From: Anaerotignum propionicum DSM 1682
GTDB taxonomy: Bacteria > Bacillota > Clostridia > Lachnospirales > Anaerotignaceae
Length of the DNA stretch: 64,000 bases
Assembly (NCBI RefSeq): GCF_001561955.1
Contig: NZ_CP014223.1
Span: forward strand, 2,976,001 to 3,040,000
Direction of reading: 5' to 3'
Shown: piece after piece, positions 22,783 through 30,746 of the stretch
Layout of the letters: every line of letters begins with the position of its first letter
Position numbering within the stretch: the stretch's first letter is position 1
Made by a program: the position numbers and the translations under genes
Notes under the pieces: generated by a model
What the model saw: the letters and a program-made list of their open reading frames with translations, nothing else
Database searches by the model: none
What the model was told of the DNA's origin: nothing

Positions 22783-23715
22783 TTAAGCTCTGCACAAAAA
22801 TTCTGCAACAAGAGGAAGTGTCACCACAGATAAAATGGTGGAAACAAAAACATATTCTGATGCTCTTTTTGCATCATTTCCATATAATTCTGCAAAAGAA
22901 GGCAGTGCTGCCGCTGCAGGTGTCCCCATAAGCACCACCAATACATTAAGGGCCATGCCTTTCAGGAAAAATGCAGCAATAATTTTTGTGATAACAGGCA
23001 TAATAATCAGCGTGAAAAAGCTGAAAATATAAACAACCTTATCTTGAAATATCTCTCTTACATTTGCCGCTGCCAATAATGTACCAATATAAATCATAGA
23101 CAAACAAACCGTTGTATTCGCACTAAATAGCAACGCATCATAAATAGGTGCAGGCAAAGTAATGGAATTCACAAAGCAAAATACACCGATAATTGCGGAA
23201 AGGCAAATCAAATTAAAAAATGCATCCTTCATCATTTTGCCGAAAGATTTCTTGTTTTCTCCTCCCAAATTAAACAAGAATGAGCATACGGTAAACAAAA
23301 ATACGTTACAGGTAAACATAACTGCCACACAGAAAATCAATCCCTCTGTGCCGTACATCGCCATAATCAAAGGCTGTCCCATAAAAATAACATTGCTATA
23401 CACGCCACCGCCGGAAAAAAGCCCCAGCTCCTTCAATCCCATTTTCTTTATTTTTCCCACCACAAAAAACATTACCGCACCAATACAGCACATTAGAAAA
23501 GTTACACCACAGGTTTTCAAAAATCCTGCAAAAATTTCAGCAGAATACTCTCTTTGCATCAAAATAACCATATTGCATGGTACCGCCACACGGGTTAATA
23601 CAATGGAAAGCCCCTTTGCATTTGCCGTGGACAAATATTGCTTTTTATGCAGTACAACGCCGACAACCATAAGGATTACCATAGTCAGTAACTGCAAAAT
23701 AACTGGTATTGCCAT
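22783..23715 (-). CDS. AEC-family transporter (auxin-efflux-carrier-like)
   Basis: A 310-aa inner-membrane carrier with about ten membrane segments in two five-helix halves. Family features include VALTRVAVPCN-like text (VLTRVAVPCNMVIL) in helix 2 and MGQPLIMAMYG in the middle. The start at 23715 is an ATG with GAAGG 7 nt upstream; a TTG two codons earlier is possible. In bacteria the family exports or takes up organic acids such as malate; the substrate here is not known. It stands alone. Confidence 0.9.
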   Translation of the reverse strand: MAIPVILQLLTMVILMVVGVVLHKKQYLSTANAKGLSIVLTRVAVPCNMVILMQREYSAEIFAGFLKTCGVTFLMCCIGAVMFFVVGKIKKMGLKELGLFSGGGVYSNVIFMGQPLIMAMYGTEGLIFCVAVMFTCNVFLFTVCSFLFNLGGENKKSFGKMMKDAFFNLICLSAIIGVFCFVNSITLPAPIYDALLFSANTTVCLSMIYIGTLLAAANVREIFQDKVVYIFSFFTLIIMPVITKIIAAFFLKGMALNVLVVLMGTPAAAALPSFAELYGNDAKRASEYVFVSTILSVVTLPLVAEFLCRA

Positions 23716-23840
23716 ACTCAAACCTTCTTCCCTTTGTCACTGAATGCTCCTCCGCTCCCTCCAAGAAGTAGAAACACCAATCTAATTAAAAAACTATTCC
23801 TTTATTCTATATAAAAAAATATCTCTTTGCAATCATTATT

Positions 23841-24398
23841 TTACGAAATTCGACTTTTTTTTGACAAAGTAAGTCTTCTATACAGGTAAATAGCAATCTT
23901 TGCGGCAACCCAGCCAGTAAAAGCCCCAGCCAAAACATCCGAGGGAAAATGAACCCCTAAATACAAGCGGCTGAAACCCATTAATGTTGCAAATATATAT
24001 GCACCTATGCCCCATTTTTTATTCAGCGCATAAATAGCAGTTGCCGACGCAAAGGAAGCCGCAGTATGTCCTGAGGGAAAGGAAAAATCAGTTAGCCGAG
24101 GTAGCAAAATATCATACCCCATCAAGTCATATGGTCGCATTCTGCCCACCATAGGCTTTAGTAGCATATTGCAAAGCAGTGCATTTATAGCCAAACTAAG
24201 GGCCAATACTGTCCCCCCTGACCTGTAAGAATTATTTTTGTTACCCACTAAAAAAAAGAGGATTGTCAATGCAATCCAAATTAGTCCATGATCTCCCAAT
24301 CGAGAAATAAAAATCATGGGTTTATCCAGCCATGGGACGCAAAAAAAACCTCTTAGTCCCGTTAAAATGATACTATCAAACGACTGTATCCACTCCAT
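23841..24398 (-). CDS. PAP2-family membrane phosphatase
   Basis: A 185-aa membrane phosphatase with all three PAP2 motifs: KPMVGRMRP, FPSGHTA and SRLYLGVHFPSD. The active site is expected on the outer face. It could act on undecaprenyl diphosphate or another lipid phosphate. The start at 24398 (MEWIQSF) lies 7 nt after the mntP stop and has GGGTGAT upstream; a longer frame to 24452 lies inside mntP. It is co-transcribed with mntP. Confidence 0.9.
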   Translation of the reverse strand: MEWIQSFDSIILTGLRGFFCVPWLDKPMIFISRLGDHGLIWIALTILFFLVGNKNNSYRSGGTVLALSLAINALLCNMLLKPMVGRMRPYDLMGYDILLPRLTDFSFPSGHTAASFASATAIYALNKKWGIGAYIFATLMGFSRLYLGVHFPSDVLAGAFTGWVAAKIAIYLYRRLTLSKKSRIS

Positions 24399-24405
24399 AT
24401 ATTTA

Positions 24406-24978
24406 TCACCCAACCCCCAGTAGTGTATGCTCCAATAATATCTTAGTCCCAATCAATATTAATACTACACCACCAATAATTTCAGCCTTTGATTGCAGTT
24501 TATCCCCCAAGTATTTGCCTGCGTAAGCTCCAAGACAGGAAATCACAAAGGAAACCACGCCAATAATGATGCCGGCCTCTAAAATATTCACATCTAAAAT
24601 GGCAAAGCTAATTCCCACGGCTAAGGCGTCAATGCTGGTTGCTATCGCCTGTAAAAAAAGCATTTTATTTGTGAGTGATGTGCTACAACTATTGTCGTCC
24701 TCACCACCCTTTATGCTTCCATAAATCATGTTACCACCAATGATAAGTAGCAACAAAAATGCTATCCAGTGGTCAACTGCCTCTATGTAGGTTTTTACAC
24801 TACAGCCCAAAAACCATCCAATGACAGGCATTATGAACTGAAACCCGCCAAAAAAAGCCGCCTGTCTTACCGCATCCTTTTTTCCAAACCCCCGTGTACA
24901 AACGCCATTGGAAATAGAGACAGCAAAGGCGTCCATAGCAAGGCTCACCGCTATTAAAAAAATTGTAATTAATTTCAA
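24406..24978 (-). CDS. mntP: Manganese efflux pump MntP
   Basis: A 190-aa protein with six membrane segments in two DUF204 repeats; the first has AMDAFAVSISNG and the second SIDALAVGISFA, each with the conserved Asp in the membrane. It exports Mn2+. The start appears to be TTG at 24978, with AGGAGG 9 nt upstream. I saw no yybP-ykoY manganese riboswitch before it. Confidence 0.92.
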   Translation of the reverse strand: MKLITIFLIAVSLAMDAFAVSISNGVCTRGFGKKDAVRQAAFFGGFQFIMPVIGWFLGCSVKTYIEAVDHWIAFLLLLIIGGNMIYGSIKGGEDDNSCSTSLTNKMLFLQAIATSIDALAVGISFAILDVNILEAGIIIGVVSFVISCLGAYAGKYLGDKLQSKAEIIGGVVLILIGTKILLEHTLLGVG

Positions 24979-25645
24979 ACCCTTTTTCCTCCTATCCTTT
25001 CAACTTTCATAAGTCTTAGTGGAATATAACACAACCCATTTCATCAGTCAATTCCTCCATGGAAAAGTTCATTCCTCTATTTATCTTATGTGAAATATTT
25101 TAAAATGTACAACCTTCATTAAAATGATACTTATTTAACAAAAATTGCATTTTATTTTGTACATTTTTATGTAAATACATACAAACCTACTTTGACAACT
25201 TTGATCATTCACCCATATTGATTAAAAAAAACTATGGAATATATAAATAAAAATGCTATTCTTTTCATCAATTTCACTTTTATGTCTTTTGCTACTTTTC
25301 AATCTCCAAACAACTTCGAACAACTTCATTCCATTATATCCGGAAACAATTCTATTTAAAACAAAGATATGACATTCTATCCTACCAAAATTCTTCCTAA
25401 AATATGAAAAGGTTTGTCGTTGGCAATTTGCAAACAACAAACCTCTGCTCTTATATTAATTCAATGGCTACATGGAATTCGCCATATAGCTTATTATTTT
25501 AAAAATCGACTACCATTAGCAACAAAATGCTATCCATTGAGAGCCACGAAATGTCTCTAATTTAAGCCTAAAGTCATAACTCTCTACCGCAAAATATTGT
25601 AAAAATTCTGTCTTACTACTATATAAATGCATCCTAAAACAAATA
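24979..25645. other. Non-coding gap upstream of mntP
   Basis: About 670 nt, strongly AT-rich. It holds a hairpin near 25408-25443 (arms AGGTTTGT/ACAAACCT) with a short T run on the minus strand, possibly the ECF gene terminator. A 72-codon frame at 25222-25440 has no ribosome-binding site and poor composition. Confidence 0.55.
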
Positions 25646-26170
25646 TCATCGCGTTAAGACAAATTTATATATTTTCGCTTTGTGAAATGCAATACCCACC
25701 ACAATAAAAATTACAAAACCTGCAAAGCCTTGAATCAAATTCTCGGGAATGGAAACTGCCGCAACGGCAAAGCTGCTTTTCAAAATGCCTCCACCCACGA
25801 AATAGCCAAAAACCATCCAAAGAATGCCCAATACCGACCCTGTCATATTTCTGGGGGTGAAGAGTTTTTGGTTTTTCTCAGAAAAAGAAGCAATCTTTCC
25901 AATGAGATACCCCATGATTCCCTTTATAATAAAGGTAAAGGGTGCCCAATGGCCATACCCACTTAATAAATCTGCCATAGCAGACCCAACCCCACCGGCA
26001 ACCATACCATATTTGGCGCCAAAAAACACGCTAATCAGCAGTATCATACTGTCACCTAAGTGTATATAGCCTTGGGTGGCAGATACGGGAATTTGGAATA
26101 CCATGGTACTGATTGTAACTAACGCAACCAACAGTCCTTGGATACATAATTCTTTTGTTGTCGTTTTCAT
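25646..26170 (-). CDS. ECF transporter S component
   Basis: A 174-aa integral membrane protein with about six segments and the typical N-terminal signature ATQGYIHLGDSMILL. S components bind a vitamin or similar micronutrient and share an energising EcfA/EcfT module encoded elsewhere. The ligand cannot be read from the sequence. The start at 26170 has AGGAGG 11 nt upstream; a GTG three codons earlier is too close to it. It lies between the tRNA terminator and the long gap, so it seems to be a single gene. Confidence 0.85.
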   Translation of the reverse strand: MKTTTKELCIQGLLVALVTISTMVFQIPVSATQGYIHLGDSMILLISVFFGAKYGMVAGGVGSAMADLLSGYGHWAPFTFIIKGIMGYLIGKIASFSEKNQKLFTPRNMTGSVLGILWMVFGYFVGGGILKSSFAVAAVSIPENLIQGFAGFVIFIVVGIAFHKAKIYKFVLTR

Positions 26171-26247
26171 TTCATTCACATCCTCCTATTTATTAATAGA
26201 AGGTTACCATATCTGTTCTTTTATGCCTAGAGGTTTCAGAAAAAAAC

Positions 26248-26295
26248 AAAAAATTGTATCGAAACAATAATATCAATTGTAACGATACAATTTTT
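26248..26295 (-). terminator. Terminator of the tRNA cluster
   Basis: Arms AAATTGTATCG/CGATACAATTT surround an inner ACAAT..ATTGT pairing, followed by TTTTTTG and further Ts on the minus strand, just after tRNA-Val. Confidence 0.75.
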
Positions 26296-26308
26296 AGACA
26301 AAAAAGAA

Positions 26309-26381
26309 TGGAAGTTACAGGGCTCGAACCTGTGACCCTCTGCTTGTAAGGCAGATGCTCTCCCAGCTGAGCTAAACTTCC
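26309..26381 (-). tRNA. tRNA-Val (UAC)
   Basis: Cloverleaf on the minus strand: acceptor GGAAGTT/AACTTCC, anticodon TAC in CTTACAA, T-loop GTTCGAGCC. No CCA is encoded. Last of three tRNAs in one unit. Confidence 0.96.
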
Positions 26382-26408
26382 ATGCTTAAGCAATATTAAG
26401 ATAATCAA

Positions 26409-26480
26409 TGACCCGTAAGGGAATCGAACCCTTGTTTCAGCCGTGAGAGGGCCGCGTCTTGACCGCTTGACCAACGGGCC
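26409..26480 (-). tRNA. tRNA-Glu (CUC)
   Basis: Cloverleaf on the minus strand: acceptor GGCCCGT/ACGGGTC, anticodon loop CTCTCAC with CTC, T-loop GTTCGATTC. No CCA is encoded. CUC is the rarer Glu anticodon, so a UUC isoacceptor must exist elsewhere. Confidence 0.94.
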
Positions 26481-26488
26481 GAAAAAAA

Positions 26489-26562
26489 TAGCGGAGGAGG
26501 GATTTGAACCCCCGACACTGCGGGTATGAACCGCATGCTCTAGCCAACTGAGCTACTCCGCC
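26489..26562 (-). tRNA. tRNA-Met (CAU), elongator type
   Basis: Cloverleaf on the minus strand: acceptor GGCGGAG/CTCCGCT, anticodon CAT in TTCATAC, T-loop GTTCAAATC. The sequence is like Bacillus elongator tRNA-Met and lacks the initiator features. No CCA is encoded. Confidence 0.93.
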
Positions 26563-26578
26563 ACAAGTCGACCACTTG

Positions 26579-26607
26579 ATTATACCCATTCCTCCATACG
26601 TTGTCAA
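26579..26607 (-). promoter_or_regulatory. tRNA cluster promoter
   Basis: The minus strand has -35 TTGACA (26607-26602), a 17-nt spacer and -10 TATAAT (26584-26579): a perfect consensus promoter 17 nt before tRNA-Met. Confidence 0.93.
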
Positions 26608-26641
26608 GCTTTTTTATATCGTTTTTTATGTTTTCTTGTTA

Positions 26642-26971
26642 CTATTGACTTCTGTTTATGTACAAAACCTCGTTTGGTTTTATCATACCAAGCTGTTCCT
26701 TTGCGATTTGCTCTATATAGCTGTCGCTGTTATAATATTTCTTGCGTTCTTCAAGCTCCAACTTTTTTTCCTGCTCCATCTGAATTTGAGATGCCACATC
26801 CAACCGTTCTTGTCTCAACCGATCACAGGCTCTAGACCGCCCAAAAACACCAAAGGCAACGGCACAAACAAAAACACTTAAAAATATACGAACGAAGATT
26901 TTATCTAGTTTTGACGTTTTTTTTCCTATGCTTTCCCTTCGCTGGTCTTTTTGCTTTCGCCTTTTGCGCAT
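26642..26971 (-). CDS. divIC: Septum formation initiator DivIC/FtsB family
   Basis: A 109-aa single-pass membrane protein. A basic cytoplasmic N-terminus (RKRRKQKDQRRES) is followed by a membrane segment at about 26-44 and a coiled coil with SYIEQIAKEQLGMIKPNE at the end, the DivIC hallmark. It belongs to the FtsL-DivIC-DivIB division complex. It overlaps the yabQ gene by 71 bases in another frame; the GTG at 26986 is an alternative start. The locus order matches Bacillus yabP-yabQ-divIC. Confidence 0.92.
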   Translation of the reverse strand: MRKRRKQKDQRRESIGKKTSKLDKIFVRIFLSVFVCAVAFGVFGRSRACDRLRQERLDVASQIQMEQEKKLELEERKKYYNSDSYIEQIAKEQLGMIKPNEVLYINRSQ

Positions 26972-27503
26972 TCGGCTCGTCACCACTTTTCCGTTTTTTT
27001 CTCACTGCAATGTTCCAATCTCTCCGCAGTGTATTCAGCTTTATTTTTGCATAAAAATTACAGGAATGCAACACTTTTTTCTTGAACTTACCGCAAAAGA
27101 AGCCAGCTTTCCTCAAGGGTGTACGAATTACCAGATAAACCAACCGAAAGGGCGTCATTATAATAGCAAAGAATAAAAACAGTACTCTTTTTACAATGTA
27201 AATCACCTTGTCACTCACGGCAATCACCAAATGACTTAAGGATAAAAAGTAAACCCCCATACCACCAAACATACCCAATATCATAAAAAAACGTATTTCT
27301 CCCGCATTTGCTCCCAGTATCACCACAAATGCAAAAATAATTGAACAAAGCCAGTATAACCCATCCTCCAGCTGTACCCACAACCGCTTGTGGGGGATAA
27401 TATGACGGAACACACGCAAGCAATCATATACTAAGCCAAGAATCCCCCCCAGCAACACAGATAGAAGAAACAATTGCGCCTGTCCCTGTAAAGATAGTAT
27501 CAT
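26901..27503 (-). CDS. yabQ: Spore cortex biosynthesis protein YabQ
   Basis: A 200-aa membrane protein. The N-terminal 120 residues carry about four membrane segments with the family pattern GLVYDCLRVFRHIIPHK and QLEDGLYWL; the C-terminus is very basic (KAKAKRPAKGKHRKKNVK). In Bacillus, YabQ sits in the forespore membrane and is needed for cortex formation. It starts 15 nt after yabP. Confidence 0.9.
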   Translation of the reverse strand: MILSLQGQAQLFLLSVLLGGILGLVYDCLRVFRHIIPHKRLWVQLEDGLYWLCSIIFAFVVILGANAGEIRFFMILGMFGGMGVYFLSLSHLVIAVSDKVIYIVKRVLFLFFAIIMTPFRLVYLVIRTPLRKAGFFCGKFKKKVLHSCNFYAKIKLNTLRRDWNIAVRKKRKSGDEPNAQKAKAKRPAKGKHRKKNVKTR

Positions 27504-27518
27504 TACAATCTCCCCTTT

Positions 27519-27797
27519 TTATCGAAACAGTTTTCCCAAAAAAGAGTGTTTCTCCCCTAAAGTTCCATCAGAGTAAGTAATGCTGTCGAATAATCCCTCA
27601 ATTGTTACCTCCCCTGCATCTAAATCCAGTTTTCCCATATGTATTCCTGTACCCTTAATCATCATTAAGCCGCAATCTGTTTCTAACATTATCCCCTCTT
27701 CATCAAAGGATAGTACCTCCAAAACACCGCCCATACGAATGCGTTCCCGCTCCTCCATGGATACTGTATGTCTGCTTCGTTTTCTTTCCTCTGCCAT
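27519..27797 (-). CDS. yabP: Sporulation protein YabP
   Basis: A 92-aa soluble protein with the YabP fold; LEVLSFDEEGIMLETDCGLM and IEGLFDSITYSD are conserved features. Made in sporulation with yabQ. The start at 27797 has GGGAGG 8 nt upstream; the longer frame to 27833 does not. A weak sigma-E-like pair (GTCTAAA and CATATATT 14 nt apart) lies about 20-50 nt upstream of the ribosome-binding site, consistent with mother-cell expression but not proved. Confidence 0.9.
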   Translation of the reverse strand: MAEERKRSRHTVSMEERERIRMGGVLEVLSFDEEGIMLETDCGLMMIKGTGIHMGKLDLDAGEVTIEGLFDSITYSDGTLGEKHSFLGKLFR

Positions 27798-27872
27798 TAG
27801 ATCTGCCTCCCGCATTTTTTTGTCTGCTATCAATATATGTCCGTGAAAAGGCTTTTAGACTGCATAAAAAAA

Positions 27873-27899
27873 GCACCTTCCTCCCAATGGCAATGGTGC
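27873..27899 (-). terminator. Terminator between rqcP and yabP
   Basis: The minus strand has GCACC, a loop with an inner CCATTGG, GGTGC, then seven Ts. It ends the transcript from rqcP and leaves yabPQ-divIC to their own promoter. Confidence 0.75.
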
Positions 27900-27901
27900 G
27901 T

Positions 27902-27985
27902 GGTGTCGATAAAGTGGATACCCTTTGAAAAAAGCTCAATTCCTTCAAGCTTCTCTAAAATTCACATAGGTTCATAATAGACAAA
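27902..27985 (-). repeat. Intergenic repeat, copy B
   Basis: On the minus strand this segment aligns by eye with 32483-32553 on the plus strand, ending with GAGCTTTTTTCAA, a TATC box and CTTTATCGACACC. The two copies share over about 45 nt all but a few bases and diverge further upstream. Confidence 0.6.
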
Positions 27986-28071
27986 AAAAGCCTCTTGCGT
28001 CGTATATACCCGCAAGTTGACTTTTCTTGTTATACGGATACTCTTAATCCATACGAGAAATCCTAAAATTG

Positions 28072-28311
28072 TTACACACTGCGATACATTGCAGCGGCAT
28101 CCTCTTTCCGAGGAGACTCTTTAATACTTAAAACCTCTAGGCGGGTGGTGTTACTGCCAAACTGTATCTCAATCATGTCTCCCACTTTAACCTCGGCGCC
28201 TGCCTTTACCACCTTGCCGTTTAACATAACTCTCCCTGCATCGCAAGCCTCATTGGCGATGGTCCTGCGTTTAATCACACGGGATACTTTAAGGAATTTA
28301 TCAATACGCAC
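28072..28311 (-). CDS. rqcP: S4-domain RNA-binding protein RqcP/YabO
   Basis: A 79-aa protein that is almost entirely one S4 domain: RIDKFLKVSRVIKRRTIANE with GRVMLNGKVVKAGAEVKVGD. It helps RqcH-driven alanine tailing during ribosome quality control in Firmicutes. The start is GTG at 28311, with AAAGGAGG 6 nt upstream; upstream in-frame starts have no such site. It lies between hup and yabP, as in Bacillus. Confidence 0.93.
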   Translation of the reverse strand: MRIDKFLKVSRVIKRRTIANEACDAGRVMLNGKVVKAGAEVKVGDMIEIQFGSNTTRLEVLSIKESPRKEDAAAMYRSV

Positions 28312-28520
28312 GAGCTTCCTCCTTTTTTGCAAATACATTTTAACGATAAGCAAACTTCAAATCATTTAACCATACTATAAGTTGCCGACAATCAGCACTT
28401 AGAAATAAACTTAACCAAACTTTTTATCGCCCTTTATAAGCTACGCATTTCTTATTGCAAACCAATAACCCCAAGCAAGCCATCTCGGTCTCACCTATAT
28501 CCAAGAAAGGGAAAAATAAA

Positions 28521-28542
28521 ACGCCCTTCTTATGAAAGGCGT
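28521..28542 (-). terminator. Terminator of hup
   Basis: The minus strand has ACACGCCTTT, loop, AAGGGCGT then TTTATTTTT, shortly after the hup stop. Confidence 0.78.
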
Positions 28543-28560
28543 GTTATCGGCATACAAAAA

Positions 28561-28836
28561 TTATTTATTGATTGCATCCTTCAGAGCCTTACCAGCTTTA
28601 AATCTGGGTGCTTTGGAAGCGGGAATGGGCATTGCCATACCTGTCTGAGGGTTTCTGCCTTCGCGAGCCGCTCTTTCTGCTACATCAAATGTACCAAATC
28701 CTACCAGCTGAACCTTGCCATTCATCGCGAGTTCTTCTGTTACTACATCTTCAAAAGCTTTCAGAGCCTTTTCAGCATCTTTTTTGCTCATTTCTGCCTT
28801 CTCAGCGATAGCAGCTACCAAATCAGATTTGTTCAT
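28561..28836 (-). CDS. hup: DNA-binding protein HU
   Basis: A 91-aa nucleoid protein with the HU signature GFGTFDVAERAAREGRNPQT and the DNA-binding arm after it. The start at 28836 (MNKSDLV) has GAGGAGG 7 nt upstream. It bends and compacts DNA as a dimer. It stands between mazG and rqcP in the conserved Firmicutes order. Confidence 0.97.
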   Translation of the reverse strand: MNKSDLVAAIAEKAEMSKKDAEKALKAFEDVVTEELAMNGKVQLVGFGTFDVAERAAREGRNPQTGMAMPIPASKAPRFKAGKALKDAINK

Positions 28837-28880
28837 TATAAATTCCTCCTCAATACAATTCATTAATTTTATTGGATTCT

Positions 28881-29669
28881 TTATTCAGATAAAGACTTCG
28901 TTTTTGCCTCATCCCAAAGATGATCCATTTCTTTCAGAGTCATTTCAGAAAGCTTCTTTCCCTCTGAAAGCGCTGAATTCTCAACATACTCAAATCTATT
29001 TATAAACTTTTTACTGGCTTTTGTCAAGGCAATCTCTGGATTTATTTTTAAAAAACGGGAAATATTCACCACTGCAAACAAAAAATCCCCAAATTCTTCT
29101 TCATCCGTCCCCAAACCTTGCTCTATGGCCTCTGTCAGCTCTGCTATCTCCTCCCTTACCTTATCCATAGCATCTCCAATTTCAGTAAAATCAAACCCAA
29201 TATCTGCCGCTTTTTTTTGAACTTTTTTTGCTTGAATCAGGGCGGGCAAAGCCATAGGGATATGCTTCATCGCCTCACTTTGGGTTGTAATCTGTTTTTC
29301 TTGTTTTTTCAATATTTCCCAGTTTACCAAAACCTCATCGGCAGTGTCTGCCTTGGCATTACCAAAAACATGAGGATGACGGTATATCATTTTCTTGCAT
29401 ATTCCTTCAATCACATCCTCCAACCCAAAGCATCCTGCCTCTTTGGCAAGCTCTGCATGGAACACCACCTGCATCAGCACATCCCCAAGCTCTTCCTTCA
29501 AATTCTCCTGATCTTTTCTTTCAATGGCATCTACCGCTTCATATGCCTCCTCCAGCATAGCCTCTCTTAAAGTTTCATGGGTCTGTACTCTGTCCCATGG
29601 ACACCCACCTTCGCCCCGTAACTTTTCTATGATGGCCTGTAAATCCTCTAAACTATATCTTTTATCCAT
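28881..29669 (-). CDS. mazG: Nucleoside triphosphate pyrophosphohydrolase MazG
   Basis: A 262-aa two-domain MazG. Both repeats have the metal-binding EExxE-type helices: LREAMLEEAYEAVDAI with LKEELGDVLMQVVFHAELA, and VREEIAELTEAIEQG with EEEFGDFLFAVVNISR. It clears abnormal or non-canonical NTPs. The N-terminus keeps the GCPWDRVQTHETL motif. AGGAGG lies 7 nt before the ATG. First gene of the hup-rqcP block. Confidence 0.95.
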   Translation of the reverse strand: MDKRYSLEDLQAIIEKLRGEGGCPWDRVQTHETLREAMLEEAYEAVDAIERKDQENLKEELGDVLMQVVFHAELAKEAGCFGLEDVIEGICKKMIYRHPHVFGNAKADTADEVLVNWEILKKQEKQITTQSEAMKHIPMALPALIQAKKVQKKAADIGFDFTEIGDAMDKVREEIAELTEAIEQGLGTDEEEFGDFLFAVVNISRFLKINPEIALTKASKKFINRFEYVENSALSEGKKLSEMTLKEMDHLWDEAKTKSLSE

Positions 29670-29779
29670 AAAAGTGCCTCCTATTATCCTTTTATATGCC
29701 CAAAATTTGTTTTTTGCAGTCTAAAAAACCAATAAACTTTTTATTGCAAGCAACTTAGAAAAACAGCGTTTTTATCCTT

Positions 29780-29808
29780 TTGTCCCTACTGTTTTTGTGT
29801 TATGATAA
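29780..29808 (+). promoter_or_regulatory. Probable nfnAB promoter
   Basis: -35 TTGTCC, 17-nt spacer and -10 TGATAA. The transcript would carry the hairpin at 29822-29842. Confidence 0.45.
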
Positions 29809-29821
29809 TTCTATCAAAAAA

Positions 29822-29842
29822 TGCCGCTAAATTAAAGCGGCA
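29822..29842 (-). terminator. Hairpin in the nfn leader, minus-strand terminator-like
   Basis: TGCCGCT, 6-nt loop, AAGCGGCA. On the minus strand it is followed by TTTTTTG, so it would stop transcripts running back across nfn. On the plus strand it is followed by As. Confidence 0.5.
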
Positions 29843-29875
29843 AAAAAAATCAAAAAAGAGAAAGGAAGTTTGCCC

Positions 29876-30730
29876 ATGTTTCGAATTGTAGATAAAAGAG
29901 AGCTAAACAGTGCGGTAACTCTTTTGGAAATCGAAGCCCCTTTTGTTGCCAAAAAAGCACAAGCGGGTCAGTTTATTATTTTCCGTGTAGATGAATACAG
30001 TGAACGAGTTCCCTTAACCATTGCCGATTATAATAGGGAAAAAGGCACCGTTACAATTATATTCCAAAAAGTTGGTTTTTCAACCAATCTTCTTGCTGCC
30101 AAGGAAATTGGCGATACCATTTTAGATTTCGTTGGACCTTTGGGCACAGCAACGGAATATGAAGGGATGAAGAAAGTTGCAGTGGTTGGCGGCGGCGTTG
30201 GCTGTGCCATTGCTTACCCCCAAGCAAAAGCCCTCCATGCCATGGGTGTTGAAGTCGATGTTATTGTAGGCTTCCGTAATAAAGATATTGTTATTCTGGA
30301 AGATGAAATGAAAGCAGTTTCTACTAATTACTATCTTATGACCGATGATGGTTCAAAGGCTGAAAAAGGCTTTGTTACAGATAAATTGAAAGCTTTGATC
30401 GAGGCAGGAAATCAATATGATACCGTAATTGCCATAGGCCCTATCCCCATGATGAAATTTGTCAGCCTGACCACAAAACCCTATGGCATTCATACCATTG
30501 TAAGCTTAAATCCTATTATGATTGACGGCACAGGTATGTGCGGCGGCTGTCGTGTTACCGTTGGTGGTGAAATTAAATTTGCCTGTGTTGATGGTCCGGA
30601 TTTTGACGGTCACTTGGTAGATTTCGATGAGCTGATGAACCGTAACTCTATTTATAAACAAAGAGAAGGGGAAATTTCTAAGGATCATGTCTGTCGTATG
30701 GACAAGCTGGCCAAGGAAGTTATTCAATAA
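29876..30730 (+). CDS. nfnA: NfnA-like FAD/NAD-binding subunit (sulfide dehydrogenase beta type)
   Basis: A 284-aa subunit with a ferredoxin-reductase fold: FAD-binding RVPLTIADYN, the NAD(P) glycine motif VAVVGGGVGCAIAYPQAKAL, and the C-terminal Cys cluster GTGMCGGCRVTVGG with a later Cys for a [2Fe-2S] centre. With NfnB it forms the electron-bifurcating transhydrogenase linking NADH, NADPH and ferredoxin. The start at 29876 has AAAGGAAG upstream. nfnB starts 16 nt after it. Confidence 0.92.
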   Translation: MFRIVDKRELNSAVTLLEIEAPFVAKKAQAGQFIIFRVDEYSERVPLTIADYNREKGTVTIIFQKVGFSTNLLAAKEIGDTILDFVGPLGTATEYEGMKKVAVVGGGVGCAIAYPQAKALHAMGVEVDVIVGFRNKDIVILEDEMKAVSTNYYLMTDDGSKAEKGFVTDKLKALIEAGNQYDTVIAIGPIPMMKFVSLTTKPYGIHTIVSLNPIMIDGTGMCGGCRVTVGGEIKFACVDGPDFDGHLVDFDELMNRNSIYKQREGEISKDHVCRMDKLAKEVIQ

Positions 30731-30746
30731 AGGGGGATGTTGCGTC

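Noticed and set aside
24979-25200. Possible manganese riboswitch before mntP
   Set aside because: I looked for the yybP-ykoY pattern and did not find it.
25222-25440. 72-codon minus-strand frame in the mntP-ECF gap
   Set aside because: No ribosome-binding site and its start lies in a hairpin.
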